NCBI RefSeq assembly: GCF_900107935.1
Contig: NZ_FNVG01000015.1
Span: 1-64,000 of the forward strand
Direction: 5' to 3'
DNA: 64,000 bases
Source of the DNA: Vibrio hangzhouensis
Lineage (GTDB): Bacteria; Pseudomonadota; Gammaproteobacteria; Enterobacterales; Vibrionaceae
Part shown: positions 25,267-33,746 of the stretch, in pieces
How positions within the stretch are numbered: position 1 is the first letter of the stretch
How the letters are laid out: each line of letters begins with the position of its first letter
The notes under the pieces: generated by a model
Told to the model about the DNA's origin: nothing
Databases searched by the model: none
The model's input: only the letters and a program-made list of their open reading frames with translations
Translations under genes and position numbers: made by a program

Positions 25267-26868
25267 CTATTTTTCCAGGAAGGTTTTCAGCTCACTGGCG
25301 AATCCGAGACCGGCTACGGTGTAGATATTGAAGGTGTGATCGACCCCGAGCGCTTTTAGCTCGTCTTCTTCGTCGTGGTATTTTGCTGTAGCCGCGATAC
25401 GCCCCTGGTAGCCCATCTCCTTCAGGCGCAGCACAGAGTTTACGTTTGCCTGATGGTTTGGCAGGGTGAGCAGAACCCACTCCAGCCCGTGATGAAGCTC
25501 CGGTGCTCTGAGCCAAAAATCGGGGTTGGTTACGTCTCCGGCAACCATATTTCGGCCGAGCGCTGTCAGTTTGGATGCCCTTTCCCTGTCTACGTCCACG
25601 CCGGCAATGCAGCCGGAATAGTTTTGTTCCAGCGCGTTGTAGGCCGCGACGCCCATTCTTCCCATACCAAACACCACCGCCTTGATATGCGCCAGTTCCA
25701 GGTTTTCCTCCCCCTCTATCCGGCGCTTGCGCTCGAACCGTTTTAGCTCGGTTCTCCACCTTGCATACAGGTGATCGCGCACATTGATGAGCGGTGCACA
25801 AAGGATAAATGAGAAGGAGAGCGCGAGTGCAATGGTCGCCAGCCATTCGCCCGGTAACCAGCCAGAGGAGACGGCAATGGCTGCAACGATCAGACCGAAC
25901 TCGCTGTAGTTGGCAAGGTCAAGCGATGCGCGCCAGGAGGAGGAGCTTCGCAGATTAAACCGGCTGAACAGGCCGAAATAGATAGCGACCTTTATCGGCA
26001 GCAACAAGAGCAGCAGCAGAGCGACCAGAACTTCGCTCAGGCCGGGAATGGCGGTCATACCGATGCTGAGAAAGAAGCCGACCAGAAACAGCTCTTTGAA
26101 ACCGAGCAGTTGCTTGGCCAGTTCGGTAGATTTTGGATGGTTTGCCAGCAGCATACCGAACACCAGTGCACCAGCATCCTCTTTGATCCCCACCAGCTCA
26201 AACAGATCGGCACCGATAAGCGCTACGGTAATACCAAATAGAATCAGCAGTTCACCGTGGCCGACCCGGTCCAGTATCTTATACAAAACCAGCCTTAGCG
26301 GGATCAGGGCAACGAGCGCCAGAGTCCATAACGAGGGCAGCTTTCCCATTGAGACAGCGATAAAAACGACTGCAGCAATATCCTGTACCACCAGCACTCC
26401 GATCGCCGTCTGCCCGTGTAAGGTATTGCTGGTTCCGCTCTCTTCAAGCACCTTTACCGCGAAAACCGTACTGGAGAAAGAGAGGGCGAACCCTATCATT
26501 AAAGCGCTCTCAGCCGTCAGGTCGGTAAGGAGCGGGATAGAGGTATAGGACAGCAGCAGCACCGAGAGCGCGAAAAGCGCCGTCACAATCATCATGTGCA
26601 GTGTTGCCGTGCCCCACACCTCAGGCTTTGCCAGAGACTTTAGCCTCAGTTTTAATCCAATAGAAAACAGCAGAAGTGTGATGCCAAGGTCGGCCAGTAC
26701 GCCCAGGAGCCCACTGCCTTCGGCGCCCAGCGCATTGAGCACGAAACCTGCGACCAGAAAGCCCAGAAGCGGCGGTAATCCCAGCGCTTTTGTTGCCAGA
26801 CCACATATAAAGGCGATGGCTATCCAGAGTGGATCGCGATAGTGAATCGAGAGTAGTTGCGGGTCCAT
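25267..26868 (-). CDS. Monovalent cation:proton antiporter-2 (CPA2/KefB-like) with RCK domain
   Basis: A 533-residue inner-membrane protein. The N-terminal ~380 residues have about 12 hydrophobic segments and the exchanger core (LALALSFSFILCAPLI and the GFALSFSSTVFAVKVLEESG region typical of CPA2). The C-terminal domain is a Rossmann RCK/TrkA-N unit: AVVFGMGRMGVAAYNALEQ, then GVDVDRERASKL. It probably exchanges K+ or Na+ for H+, gated by a nucleotide. Compared with neighbours the gene is visibly richer in G+C, which suggests transfer from another source. It sits between the ssrA element and hairpin repeat copy 1. The ion is not determinable. Confidence 0.9.
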   Translation of the reverse strand: MDPQLLSIHYRDPLWIAIAFICGLATKALGLPPLLGFLVAGFVLNALGAEGSGLLGVLADLGITLLLFSIGLKLRLKSLAKPEVWGTATLHMMIVTALFALSVLLLSYTSIPLLTDLTAESALMIGFALSFSSTVFAVKVLEESGTSNTLHGQTAIGVLVVQDIAAVVFIAVSMGKLPSLWTLALVALIPLRLVLYKILDRVGHGELLILFGITVALIGADLFELVGIKEDAGALVFGMLLANHPKSTELAKQLLGFKELFLVGFFLSIGMTAIPGLSEVLVALLLLLLLPIKVAIYFGLFSRFNLRSSSSWRASLDLANYSEFGLIVAAIAVSSGWLPGEWLATIALALSFSFILCAPLINVRDHLYARWRTELKRFERKRRIEGEENLELAHIKAVVFGMGRMGVAAYNALEQNYSGCIAGVDVDRERASKLTALGRNMVAGDVTNPDFWLRAPELHHGLEWVLLTLPNHQANVNSVLRLKEMGYQGRIAATAKYHDEEDELKALGVDHTFNIYTVAGLGFASELKTFLEK

Positions 26869-27170
26869 GTTATTCCTAAAGGTATTCCTCCCTTATATAC
26901 CCGGCAGTTTGTTGTATGGAATCGAACACTGTTTTACTTTGCGTACCAGCTGCCGGCACCTCCGCTATCTCTTTAAAGATAGTAAATTTTTACCGGTTTA
27001 ACCTTGGCAAACGCACCTTTTAACGCAGGACCATTAAAAGTAAAATCTGTTTGCACCAGGGTGATAGTGCATGCGACAGAGCTGCTTTACTGTAAGGGGA
27101 TTAATTCAATATATCTGCAGGCAATGACGCTTAGTGCAGTGAGCGTAATAAGCATTCGTAGAATTGGTGA
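26869..27170. other. Intergenic region upstream of the antiporter
   Basis: About 300 bp with the leftward antiporter promoter. Plus-strand stop-free stretches are short and uninformative. Hairpin repeat copy 1 follows. Confidence 0.4.
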
Positions 27171-27250
27171 TTTTGTATCTGGCTATCAGCTCAGTGAGCT
27201 TTGGGACACCCATAGGCCAAAAAGTCTATGGGTGGTCTAAAGGTTATTGG
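27171..27250. repeat. Hairpin repeat, copy 1 (short form)
   Basis: It shares TATCTGG-TATCAG-GAGCTTTGGG and CACCCATAGGCCAAAAAGT-CTATGGGTGG with copies 2 and 4 but lacks 26 bp in the middle. The core forms an ACACCCATAG/CTATGGGTGGT hairpin. It lies at the 3' end of the N-carbamoylase gene, overlapping its stop codon. Confidence 0.88.
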
Positions 27251-28188
27251 CTTGGCTCGCTGCCTTGTTCAATTGGACGACTGATGATTTCATATTCCTC
27301 AGGACTTCGATGCAAGTCGAAATTAAAGATGTTCTCTTTAATTTCTTTGGTACGTTCGAAATCACATTCAGCAACGATCAACTCATCATCAACAGTCGAT
27401 GCCAAAGCAACGATCTCCCCTGTAGGAGCAATAATACAGCTCTGCCCTAACAGATCACAGCCCTCTTCATTACCTGCTTTGGCGCAAGCAATCACCCAGC
27501 AACCATTCTGGTAAGCTGCCGACTGCATTACAACATGGTTGTGGAACCCCTGCAGGTGGTCATGTTGTGGCACCGGTGGGTAATGCATTGGAGTGTTATA
27601 ACCCAGCACTATCATCTCGGCTCCCTGAAGAGCCATGACTCTGTACGTCTCTGGCCATCGACGATCATTACACAGGGCCATACCAACTTTCCCTCCCATG
27701 AAGTCCCAGGTTCCAAAGCCCAAATCCCCACGCTCAAAATAACGCTTCTCTAGGTGTTGAAAAGGTCGCCAAGGCTCATTTTCCTGGTGTCCGGGTAAGT
27801 GGATCTTACGATACTTACCGACAATCTGTCCTTTGTTATCCACCAGAATAGAGGTATTAAAACGTTGCACCGAGCTTTCATCATCCTGAGTCATCTCCGC
27901 ATACCCCAGGTAGAATCCAATACCCAGTTCAGCGGCTTTATCAAATAACGGTTTGGTGTCTTCATTGGGCATTTCAGTTTCGTAGAACTTGGAAAGCTCA
28001 TTTTGGTCTTCAATGAACCAACGGGGGAAGAATGTCGTTAACGCTAGCTCTGGAAAAACCACAAACGTGCACCCTTTTCGGTGAGCTTGTGTCAATAGAC
28101 TGATCAGGCGCGTAACGACTTCACTTCTGGATTCATTACGGGCAATGGGCCCTAGTTGGGCAACTCCTACCGTGAGTATTCTAGACAT
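27244..28188 (-). CDS. N-carbamoyl-D-amino acid hydrolase-like carbon-nitrogen hydrolase
   Basis: A 314-residue nitrilase-superfamily amidase. It follows the Agrobacterium D-carbamoylase pattern through its length: PELALTTFFPRWF, FYETEMP, RFNTSILVD, KYRKIHLPGH, FQHLEKRYFE, CNDRRWPE, YNTPMHYPPVPQHDH. The catalytic triad is E47, K128 and C173. The reaction is hydrolysis of N-carbamoyl-D-amino acids to D-amino acid, CO2 and NH3. Last gene of the TRAP-dpaL operon, 16 bp after the M20 hydrolase. Its final codons and stop lie in hairpin repeat copy 1, and the C-terminal IEQG is shared at DNA level with the aldolase gene ending at 52651. The true substrate is inferred from family. Confidence 0.88.
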   Translation of the reverse strand: MSRILTVGVAQLGPIARNESRSEVVTRLISLLTQAHRKGCTFVVFPELALTTFFPRWFIEDQNELSKFYETEMPNEDTKPLFDKAAELGIGFYLGYAEMTQDDESSVQRFNTSILVDNKGQIVGKYRKIHLPGHQENEPWRPFQHLEKRYFERGDLGFGTWDFMGGKVGMALCNDRRWPETYRVMALQGAEMIVLGYNTPMHYPPVPQHDHLQGFHNHVVMQSAAYQNGCWVIACAKAGNEEGCDLLGQSCIIAPTGEIVALASTVDDELIVAECDFERTKEIKENIFNFDLHRSPEEYEIISRPIEQGSEPSQ

Positions 28189-28204
28189 GCAAACAACTCC
28201 TTTT

Positions 28205-29455
28205 TTACATGCAAAGTTTTAATATTGTCTGAAGCAAAAGATTTGCTCCGTTAGTCACTTGACGAGGGGTGGTATGTTCATGAATGTTGTGGCTGATGCC
28301 ATCCTGACTTGGTACGAATATCATTGCCGTTGGACAATGAGGCGCAAACATTTGAGCATCATGACCTGCTCCAGAGAACATTCGCTTCGTCGACATGCCA
28401 CTTTCCTTTGCCAGACTTTCGATCTTTCCGACCATATTGCTATCGAAAATAACTGGCTCAAAGCGAGCTAGTACCTTCTTTTCAACACGAACCCCATGTT
28501 TTTTCACCAAAGAGGCAATGAAGGCCTCTAATTCAGATTCAGCCCGTTTTAACTCGGATTCATTACTATTTCGAAGATCTACCGTTATTCTCGAGTAATT
28601 GGGAATAACGTTTACCAAATTAGGCCTGAACTCTATTGAACCAACTGTCGCTAACTGATTGTTAGGCATAGATTCAGCCAGTTGATGGACATATGACATA
28701 ACGGCGGCAGCCACAACTCCTGCATCCTGCCGGTATGACATGGGCGTCGTACCTGCATGGTTGGAGGTTCCATGGAAAGTGTACTCAGACCAGGATATTC
28801 CCTGAACGCCCTCGACTACCCCGATGTCCAAAGCAAGTTCATCAAGAACTGGACCTTGCTCAACATGCAGTTCAATGTATGCCGATACTGTATCGCTAAC
28901 GCTCGGAAAAGTGTCCTCCCCCAGATAACCAATGCGTGCAAGCTCATCCGCTACGCTCTTTCCATCAATCCCTATTGTTTCAAGAGCAGTTTCAAGCGCT
29001 AGACTCTCTGTAAATACCGCACTACCCATCATATCTGGCGCAAAACGTGAGCCTTCTTCATTGGTGAAGAAGGCAACAGAAAGTGGACGAACTGGTGTGA
29101 TGCCAGCATCGACTATCGTTTCTATGACTTCTAACCCAGCCAATACGCCCAGATTGCCATCAAATATTCCAGCAGTAGATACCGTATCGATATGTGATCC
29201 CATCATGACTGCGGGTTGGTCGGTCTGACCTTTGAGAGTACCGACTACATTTCCTATCCGGTCGATGGCAATATCAAGTCCCAGTTCTGTCATCCAACTG
29301 ACAACCAAATCGCGTCCCATTTTATCGGAATCAGTAAGGGCTAAACGAGATACGCCACCGCCCTCCAGAGCTCCCATCTCAGCCAATTTGTATAGTCGAC
29401 TCTGCAAACGATCAGAGTTAACAGATAATGACACTGTCGTTTCCATAGCCATCAA
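28205..29455 (-). CDS. M20-family amidohydrolase (N-carbamoyl-L-amino acid hydrolase / allantoate amidohydrolase type)
   Basis: A 416-residue metalloenzyme. The metal-site motifs of the AllC/HyuC group are visible: GSHIDTVSTAGIFDGNLGVLAG (H88, D90 and D99), FFTNEEGSRF (E133, E134) and later GAGHDAQMF. Members hydrolyse N-carbamoyl-L-amino acids, allantoate or ureidoglycine-type substrates. Its ATG overlaps the dpaL stop as ATGA, so the two are translationally coupled. Beside a D-type carbamoylase and diaminopropionate lyase, an L-specific carbamoyl-diaminopropionate substrate is plausible. E. coli has a comparable ygeX-ygeY-hyuA grouping. The precise substrate is unknown. Confidence 0.85.
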   Translation of the reverse strand: MMAMETTVSLSVNSDRLQSRLYKLAEMGALEGGGVSRLALTDSDKMGRDLVVSWMTELGLDIAIDRIGNVVGTLKGQTDQPAVMMGSHIDTVSTAGIFDGNLGVLAGLEVIETIVDAGITPVRPLSVAFFTNEEGSRFAPDMMGSAVFTESLALETALETIGIDGKSVADELARIGYLGEDTFPSVSDTVSAYIELHVEQGPVLDELALDIGVVEGVQGISWSEYTFHGTSNHAGTTPMSYRQDAGVVAAAVMSYVHQLAESMPNNQLATVGSIEFRPNLVNVIPNYSRITVDLRNSNESELKRAESELEAFIASLVKKHGVRVEKKVLARFEPVIFDSNMVGKIESLAKESGMSTKRMFSGAGHDAQMFAPHCPTAMIFVPSQDGISHNIHEHTTPRQVTNGANLLLQTILKLCM

Positions 29456-30681
29456 ACCACCTCTTCACCAGCCATAAACTCCGTTACCAACTCGTGATAA
29501 AGCTGTGGATCTGTTGCCCCTTCACTACCTATCAACAATATGCAGCTGTTTTCATCTAACCCTAACGTCCGTCTTGCGCCTTCATCTTGAGAAGCCAGCA
29601 ATAACCCACTTAATCCGGCTACCGCAGATTCACCAGCGATAATCTCGTGAGCAGCACACAGTTCGCTTCCTGCTAATAAGCGCATACAGTCAATAGCAGA
29701 TTCATCGCTGACAGTCATGAAGTGACTTACTGCCGCTTCCAGAATTTCCCAGGCCAACAACGAAACCTCACCGCATGCCAGACCAGCCATCAAGGTATCG
29801 AGATCTCCTTCGACGGTGACGGGGTACCCAGCCTCAGCACTCTTATACAGGCAATCGGCTTTTTCCGGTTCTACTACCACGCAAACGGGGCGCTGAGCCC
29901 GATAACGTTGCCATGCCTGAGCAACAACTGCAGCAGCAAGGCCGCCTACACCGCCCTGTACAAAAATGTGCGTAGGAACGGTACCCTCAGGCAATTGAGA
30001 GAACGCCTCATCAGCCATGACGGTGTAACCTTGCATCACATCTTTCGGCACATCCATATAGCCTTCATATGAAGTATCAGAAACGATGTAACGACCGAGA
30101 TTTTTGGCATCTTGATCAGCCTGGCGCACTGCGTCGTCATAGTTCCCGGGAACTCGAACTACACTGGCTCCATATTGCTCTATGGCCTTTTGTCTGCCTT
30201 CACTCACGGTCTCGTGAATATAGATGGCACATTGGCAACCATATTGCTGGCATCCCCAAGCGACAGACCGGCCATGGTTACCATCAGTAGCACATGTAAT
30301 GGTTACACCCTCGATTATTTGGCGATATTTTCCAGAGCGTAAATCCAGATCGCTGACATCACCTTTAACACCTGACTCTTTTACGATTCGCTTCAGCAAA
30401 TTGGAAACTGCGTAGGCACCACCAAGGGCTTTAAAGCTGCCCAGGCCAAATCGAGTGGACTCATTCTTGTAGAATACACCTGCAACATTGATGGCCTTAG
30501 CCGCGTTATCGAGCACTTCCAAAGGTGTCGGTGTATAGTCTGGCCAATGTGAAATCTCGCTGTAGGCTGCCTTGAAGCCGGCTGGGTTGAGCGTTTTCAG
30601 GTGCTTCTCGCCGAGCGCGTTGGCATCAACACAGGAAGAATTGCCAACCAATTGAAAGCCTGGAGTAATTTTAAAACTCAT
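29452..30681 (-). CDS. dpaL: Diaminopropionate ammonia-lyase
   Basis: A 409-residue PLP enzyme (fold type II) that converts 2,3-diaminopropionate to pyruvate and two ammonia. The PLP lysine is K84 in NESTRFGLGSFKALGG. D133 (TDGNHG) and D202 (VSDTSYEGY) match the two aspartates known in the enterobacterial enzyme to serve the D- and L-isomers. The glycine loop GGVGGLAAAV is present. Length matches the YgeX family. It sits between the TRAP transporter genes and the two carbamoyl amidohydrolases and is coupled to the latter by ATGA. It probably acts last in the catabolic route. Confidence 0.93.
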   Translation of the reverse strand: MSFKITPGFQLVGNSSCVDANALGEKHLKTLNPAGFKAAYSEISHWPDYTPTPLEVLDNAAKAINVAGVFYKNESTRFGLGSFKALGGAYAVSNLLKRIVKESGVKGDVSDLDLRSGKYRQIIEGVTITCATDGNHGRSVAWGCQQYGCQCAIYIHETVSEGRQKAIEQYGASVVRVPGNYDDAVRQADQDAKNLGRYIVSDTSYEGYMDVPKDVMQGYTVMADEAFSQLPEGTVPTHIFVQGGVGGLAAAVVAQAWQRYRAQRPVCVVVEPEKADCLYKSAEAGYPVTVEGDLDTLMAGLACGEVSLLAWEILEAAVSHFMTVSDESAIDCMRLLAGSELCAAHEIIAGESAVAGLSGLLLASQDEGARRTLGLDENSCILLIGSEGATDPQLYHELVTEFMAGEEVV

Positions 30682-30729
30682 TATTTTTATCTCCGGAAAG
30701 GGCGGTAATTACCGCCCTGTGACCCTTTT

Positions 30730-31761
30730 TTATGATTCTTCAATAGCGGCAAGAAATGCATTCATCATTTCTACACCTTCAGTTCCATATTTCTCGGCAA
30801 TGACTTTCATTACCACTGGCTGAGACATCTCTTTGAATGCCTTACGCTCTTCTGCAGTCGGAGTATAGACTTTCATGGTTTTCTTCAACTGTTCTAGACC
30901 CCTGTCCGATGCCTCGATAGCACGAGCCATTCCACGACCCGCGACAATTGCGGAGTGAGCAGCGTAGTTAATAACACCTTTCTCTTCTTCGCTTAACGAC
31001 GCATAGAACTCAGGATTGATAGTCCACACATAAGGAGTAAACAAATGGCCAGTCAGTGTCAGGTAGTCCTGTACTTCAGCAAACTTGGCAAATGAAATGA
31101 TGGGGACTGGGTTCATCTGTCCATCCGCAACGCCTGTCTGCAATGCGGTATACACTTCTGACCATGCGATTGCCGCTGGCTGACCGCCAAGGGACTGAAT
31201 GACCGCTTTATGGGAATCTAGACCCATCGTACGTATTTTTAGGCCTTTCATGTCTTCTGGTGAACGGATCTCTTTCTTAGAGTTAGTTAACGCAAAGAAA
31301 CCGCCAGAATCACCAAATCCAAGAACCTGCAAACCTGCTTTGTCCTGAATATCGGCCGCAAGCTTGTCACCAAATGGGCCGTCAAAGACCTTGTAAGTCG
31401 TGCTTATATTTGGATAAGCAAATGGAACATCAAGTACTCCAATGAGTGGGTAAGCTGCTGCAACACCCCCAACTGAGTGTATGCCCGACTGGATGACTCC
31501 AGCCTTTACCTGAAAAATAACTTCACTATCTTTACCAAGTTGTGAGTTAGGAAAAAGTTGAACCTGCACCTCACCGTTAGTTCCGGATTCAACCAGACTC
31601 TTAAACACTGATGCCATTGCTCCGGTTGGATTATCAAATGGGTCATTGTTATTTAGGTGATGTAACTTCAATGTCTTCGCTGCCATCGCTGGGCTGATCA
31701 GACAACTGGATGCAATCAGGCTAACTGCTGCTACTCGTAACGTCCGTATAGTTAATTTCAT
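30730..31761 (-). CDS. TRAP transporter substrate-binding protein, DctP family
   Basis: A 343-residue periplasmic protein with a signal peptide (MKLTIRTLRVAAVSLIASSC to SPAMAA). DctP features are present: KTLKLHHLNNNDPFDNP, then MKGLKIRTMG with the conserved Arg that binds a substrate carboxylate, and the AWSEVYTALQTGVADGQMNP segment. It delivers a carboxylated substrate to the DctQM permease. It is encoded between dctM (11 bp upstream) and dpaL (48 bp downstream), so its ligand is probably the diaminopropionate derivative. Confidence 0.93.
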   Translation of the reverse strand: MKLTIRTLRVAAVSLIASSCLISPAMAAKTLKLHHLNNNDPFDNPTGAMASVFKSLVESGTNGEVQVQLFPNSQLGKDSEVIFQVKAGVIQSGIHSVGGVAAAYPLIGVLDVPFAYPNISTTYKVFDGPFGDKLAADIQDKAGLQVLGFGDSGGFFALTNSKKEIRSPEDMKGLKIRTMGLDSHKAVIQSLGGQPAAIAWSEVYTALQTGVADGQMNPVPIISFAKFAEVQDYLTLTGHLFTPYVWTINPEFYASLSEEEKGVINYAAHSAIVAGRGMARAIEASDRGLEQLKKTMKVYTPTAEERKAFKEMSQPVVMKVIAEKYGTEGVEMMNAFLAAIEES

Positions 31762-31772
31762 GGATATCTCCC

Positions 31773-33056
31773 TTAGAATCCGAAGTGTCGAGGTATAAAT
31801 AATGTAAGGTCACTCCAAAATGCGATAAGCACTAATACAGCAAACTGAATTAGCAGGAATGGCCAAAGTGAATAGGTAATCTTTTCTACTTTTTCCCCTG
31901 TTACAGAGGAAAGAACAAACAAACATGCGCCCACTGGAGGGGTCATTAATGAGATATTTAGAGCCAGAATAATCATGATCCCTGCATGGATCGGATCCAT
32001 GCCGATGGCGTTAGTAAGCGGGACAAGAACAGGGGCTAGGATGATTAACACGGCATTGATATCCATAAACATTCCAATGCCAATAAGAAGCAGCAATATC
32101 ATCAATGTAATTACCGCAGGATCCTGAGAGAAACCGAGAAATCCGTCTGCAATCATTTGGGGGATCTGGTTAAATGTCATCCACCAACCAACAATGGAAG
32201 CAGATGCTATGATCAGGAACACGACCCCTGTGATTTTTGCTGTACGGACCAGCATCTCTAAGATGTCATTTAACCCAATGCAGCGATAAATGACCGTACC
32301 AATGAACAGTGCATAAAATACTGCGACTGCTGCCGCTTCCGTCGGAGTTACAATCCCGGCCAGAATACTGCCTAAGATAAATACCGGCATGAAAATAGCG
32401 AGCAAGCTAGAACGAAATGTTTTGAAAATCAGCAATAAGCTAGGTTTGTTTTCACCAGCGGGTAGCATCCATCGACGGCCAAATGCCGCTATTAACGCCA
32501 TACAAGTTACGGCAATTAGAATGCCCGGAATGATGCCAGCTGCAAACAAGCCGGAAATGGAAACCCCCATTAAAGAGCCATAGATAACCATAAGGTTTGA
32601 AGGTGGGATTGTCGGACCGATTATTGAGCCCGCAGCCGTTACCGCACAAGCAAATGGACGGCTATACCCCTTCTTCACCATGGCTGGCACCAACGTATTT
32701 CCGAAGGCCGCAGCGTCAGACACTGCCGCTCCAGTCATTCCAGCAAACATCACCGACGCTAGCATGTTCGACTGAGCGAGTCCTCCGCGAAAATACCCAA
32801 CCAAAGCTTCAGCAAACTGGATTAGGCGCACCGTAATACCCGAGCGATTCATTATCTCTCCGGCTAGTATAAAAAAAGGCATAGCCATAAAGGTAAACAG
32901 GTCCAACCCCTCGAAAAAGCGCTTGGCCCCCATAACCATCATATAGTCGCCACCAATTCCATATAGACCAACAACTCCTGCGATACCTAACACGTAACCA
33001 ATTGGCATACCTAAAAGCATCAATAGGAAGAAGCAAACCGCAACTGTCAGAATCAT
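31773..33056 (-). CDS. TRAP transporter large permease, DctM
   Basis: A 427-residue inner-membrane protein with about 12 transmembrane segments and DctM signatures: PFFILAGEIMNRSG, GMTGAAVSDAAAFG, MVKKGYSRPFACAVTAAGSIIGPTIPPSN, TPTEAAAVAV and TPPVGACLFV. It forms the Na+-driven transport channel with DctQ. The start overlaps the dctQ stop by 4 bp (33053-33056). It is part of the operon dctQ-dctM-dctP-dpaL-M20-carbamoylase. Confidence 0.95.
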   Translation of the reverse strand: MILTVAVCFFLLMLLGMPIGYVLGIAGVVGLYGIGGDYMMVMGAKRFFEGLDLFTFMAMPFFILAGEIMNRSGITVRLIQFAEALVGYFRGGLAQSNMLASVMFAGMTGAAVSDAAAFGNTLVPAMVKKGYSRPFACAVTAAGSIIGPTIPPSNLMVIYGSLMGVSISGLFAAGIIPGILIAVTCMALIAAFGRRWMLPAGENKPSLLLIFKTFRSSLLAIFMPVFILGSILAGIVTPTEAAAVAVFYALFIGTVIYRCIGLNDILEMLVRTAKITGVVFLIIASASIVGWWMTFNQIPQMIADGFLGFSQDPAVITLMILLLLIGIGMFMDINAVLIILAPVLVPLTNAIGMDPIHAGIMIILALNISLMTPPVGACLFVLSSVTGEKVEKITYSLWPFLLIQFAVLVLIAFWSDLTLFIPRHFGF

Positions 33057-33625
33057 TTGTTATTCTCCACTGGCAAGTACTCTTGAAAATTCATTAGCAA
33101 TGGAGAAGTCGAGATAATTTGAATCACGGTGAAGAAAGCAGATACAGGCACTGCTGCAAAAGGGAACACCATTGTCATACCGAAAATAGTGGCGTACTGA
33201 TGGACTCCATCCATCGTCATTTTCAGTCCATATACCAACAGGTAAATGAAAAAGACTACCGACATAAGGTCAACCAAAATGACGGTCAATCGTCGTAACC
33301 TCTGAGGTAATTTGTCTACCAACATGTTAAAACCAATGTGTTCGCGCATTCTTGCACCACACGATACAGAAAGGAGCGCCGCCCAAATCATCACATATCT
33401 GGCAAACTCTTCTGTCCAGGTGATATTCGCACCCACGAGGTATCTGTCAACAATTCCCAACCAAACAACAAGGACCATTACGCCAACCAACACTGCGCAC
33501 GTAACTTCAACCATTCGATTCAGTCGGCTCGAAAAAAGCTGAAAAAACGCTCCGAACCTCTTCGACTCTGTTGATGCAGCAACGACATCTGTTTGGGTCA
33601 TTTCTTTTCCTTTTAAACCATTCAT
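33053..33625 (-). CDS. TRAP transporter small permease, DctQ
   Basis: About 190 residues with four transmembrane segments and the DctQ motif WTEEFARYVMIWAALLSVSCGARMREHIG. It is the stabilising partner of DctM and first gene of the catabolic operon. Three starts are possible: ATG at 33637, at 33625 (GGAG 6 nt upstream) or at 33601 (AAGGA 6 nt upstream). I list 33625, but 33601 is equally supported. Three palindromes likely bound by the divergent RpiR regulator lie just upstream (33655-33732). Confidence 0.92.
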   Translation of the reverse strand: MNGLKGKEMTQTDVVAASTESKRFGAFFQLFSSRLNRMVEVTCAVLVGVMVLVVWLGIVDRYLVGANITWTEEFARYVMIWAALLSVSCGARMREHIGFNMLVDKLPQRLRRLTVILVDLMSVVFFIYLLVYGLKMTMDGVHQYATIFGMTMVFPFAAVPVSAFFTVIQIISTSPLLMNFQEYLPVENNK

Positions 33626-33654
33626 TGAAAACTCCATATCAACTTTACGGATAT

Positions 33655-33732
33655 TAAAATTTGATTTTCAGTCGGTCAAGGCTTTTTTGAAAATGAATTT
33701 TCAGATAACATATGCATGAAAACACATTTTCG
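33655..33732. promoter_or_regulatory. Three 16-bp palindromic operators between dctQ and rpiR
   Basis: The perfect dyad TGAAAATGAATTTTCA (33688-33703) is flanked by TAAAATTTGATTTTCA (33655-33670) and TGAAAACACATTTTCG (33717-33732), each matching it at 12 of 16 positions. The starts are 33 and 29 bp apart. GAAA-N-TTTC dyads fit the RpiR family, and the sites cover both divergent promoters. Confidence 0.75.
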
Positions 33733-33746
33733 GAACAGGAGATATC

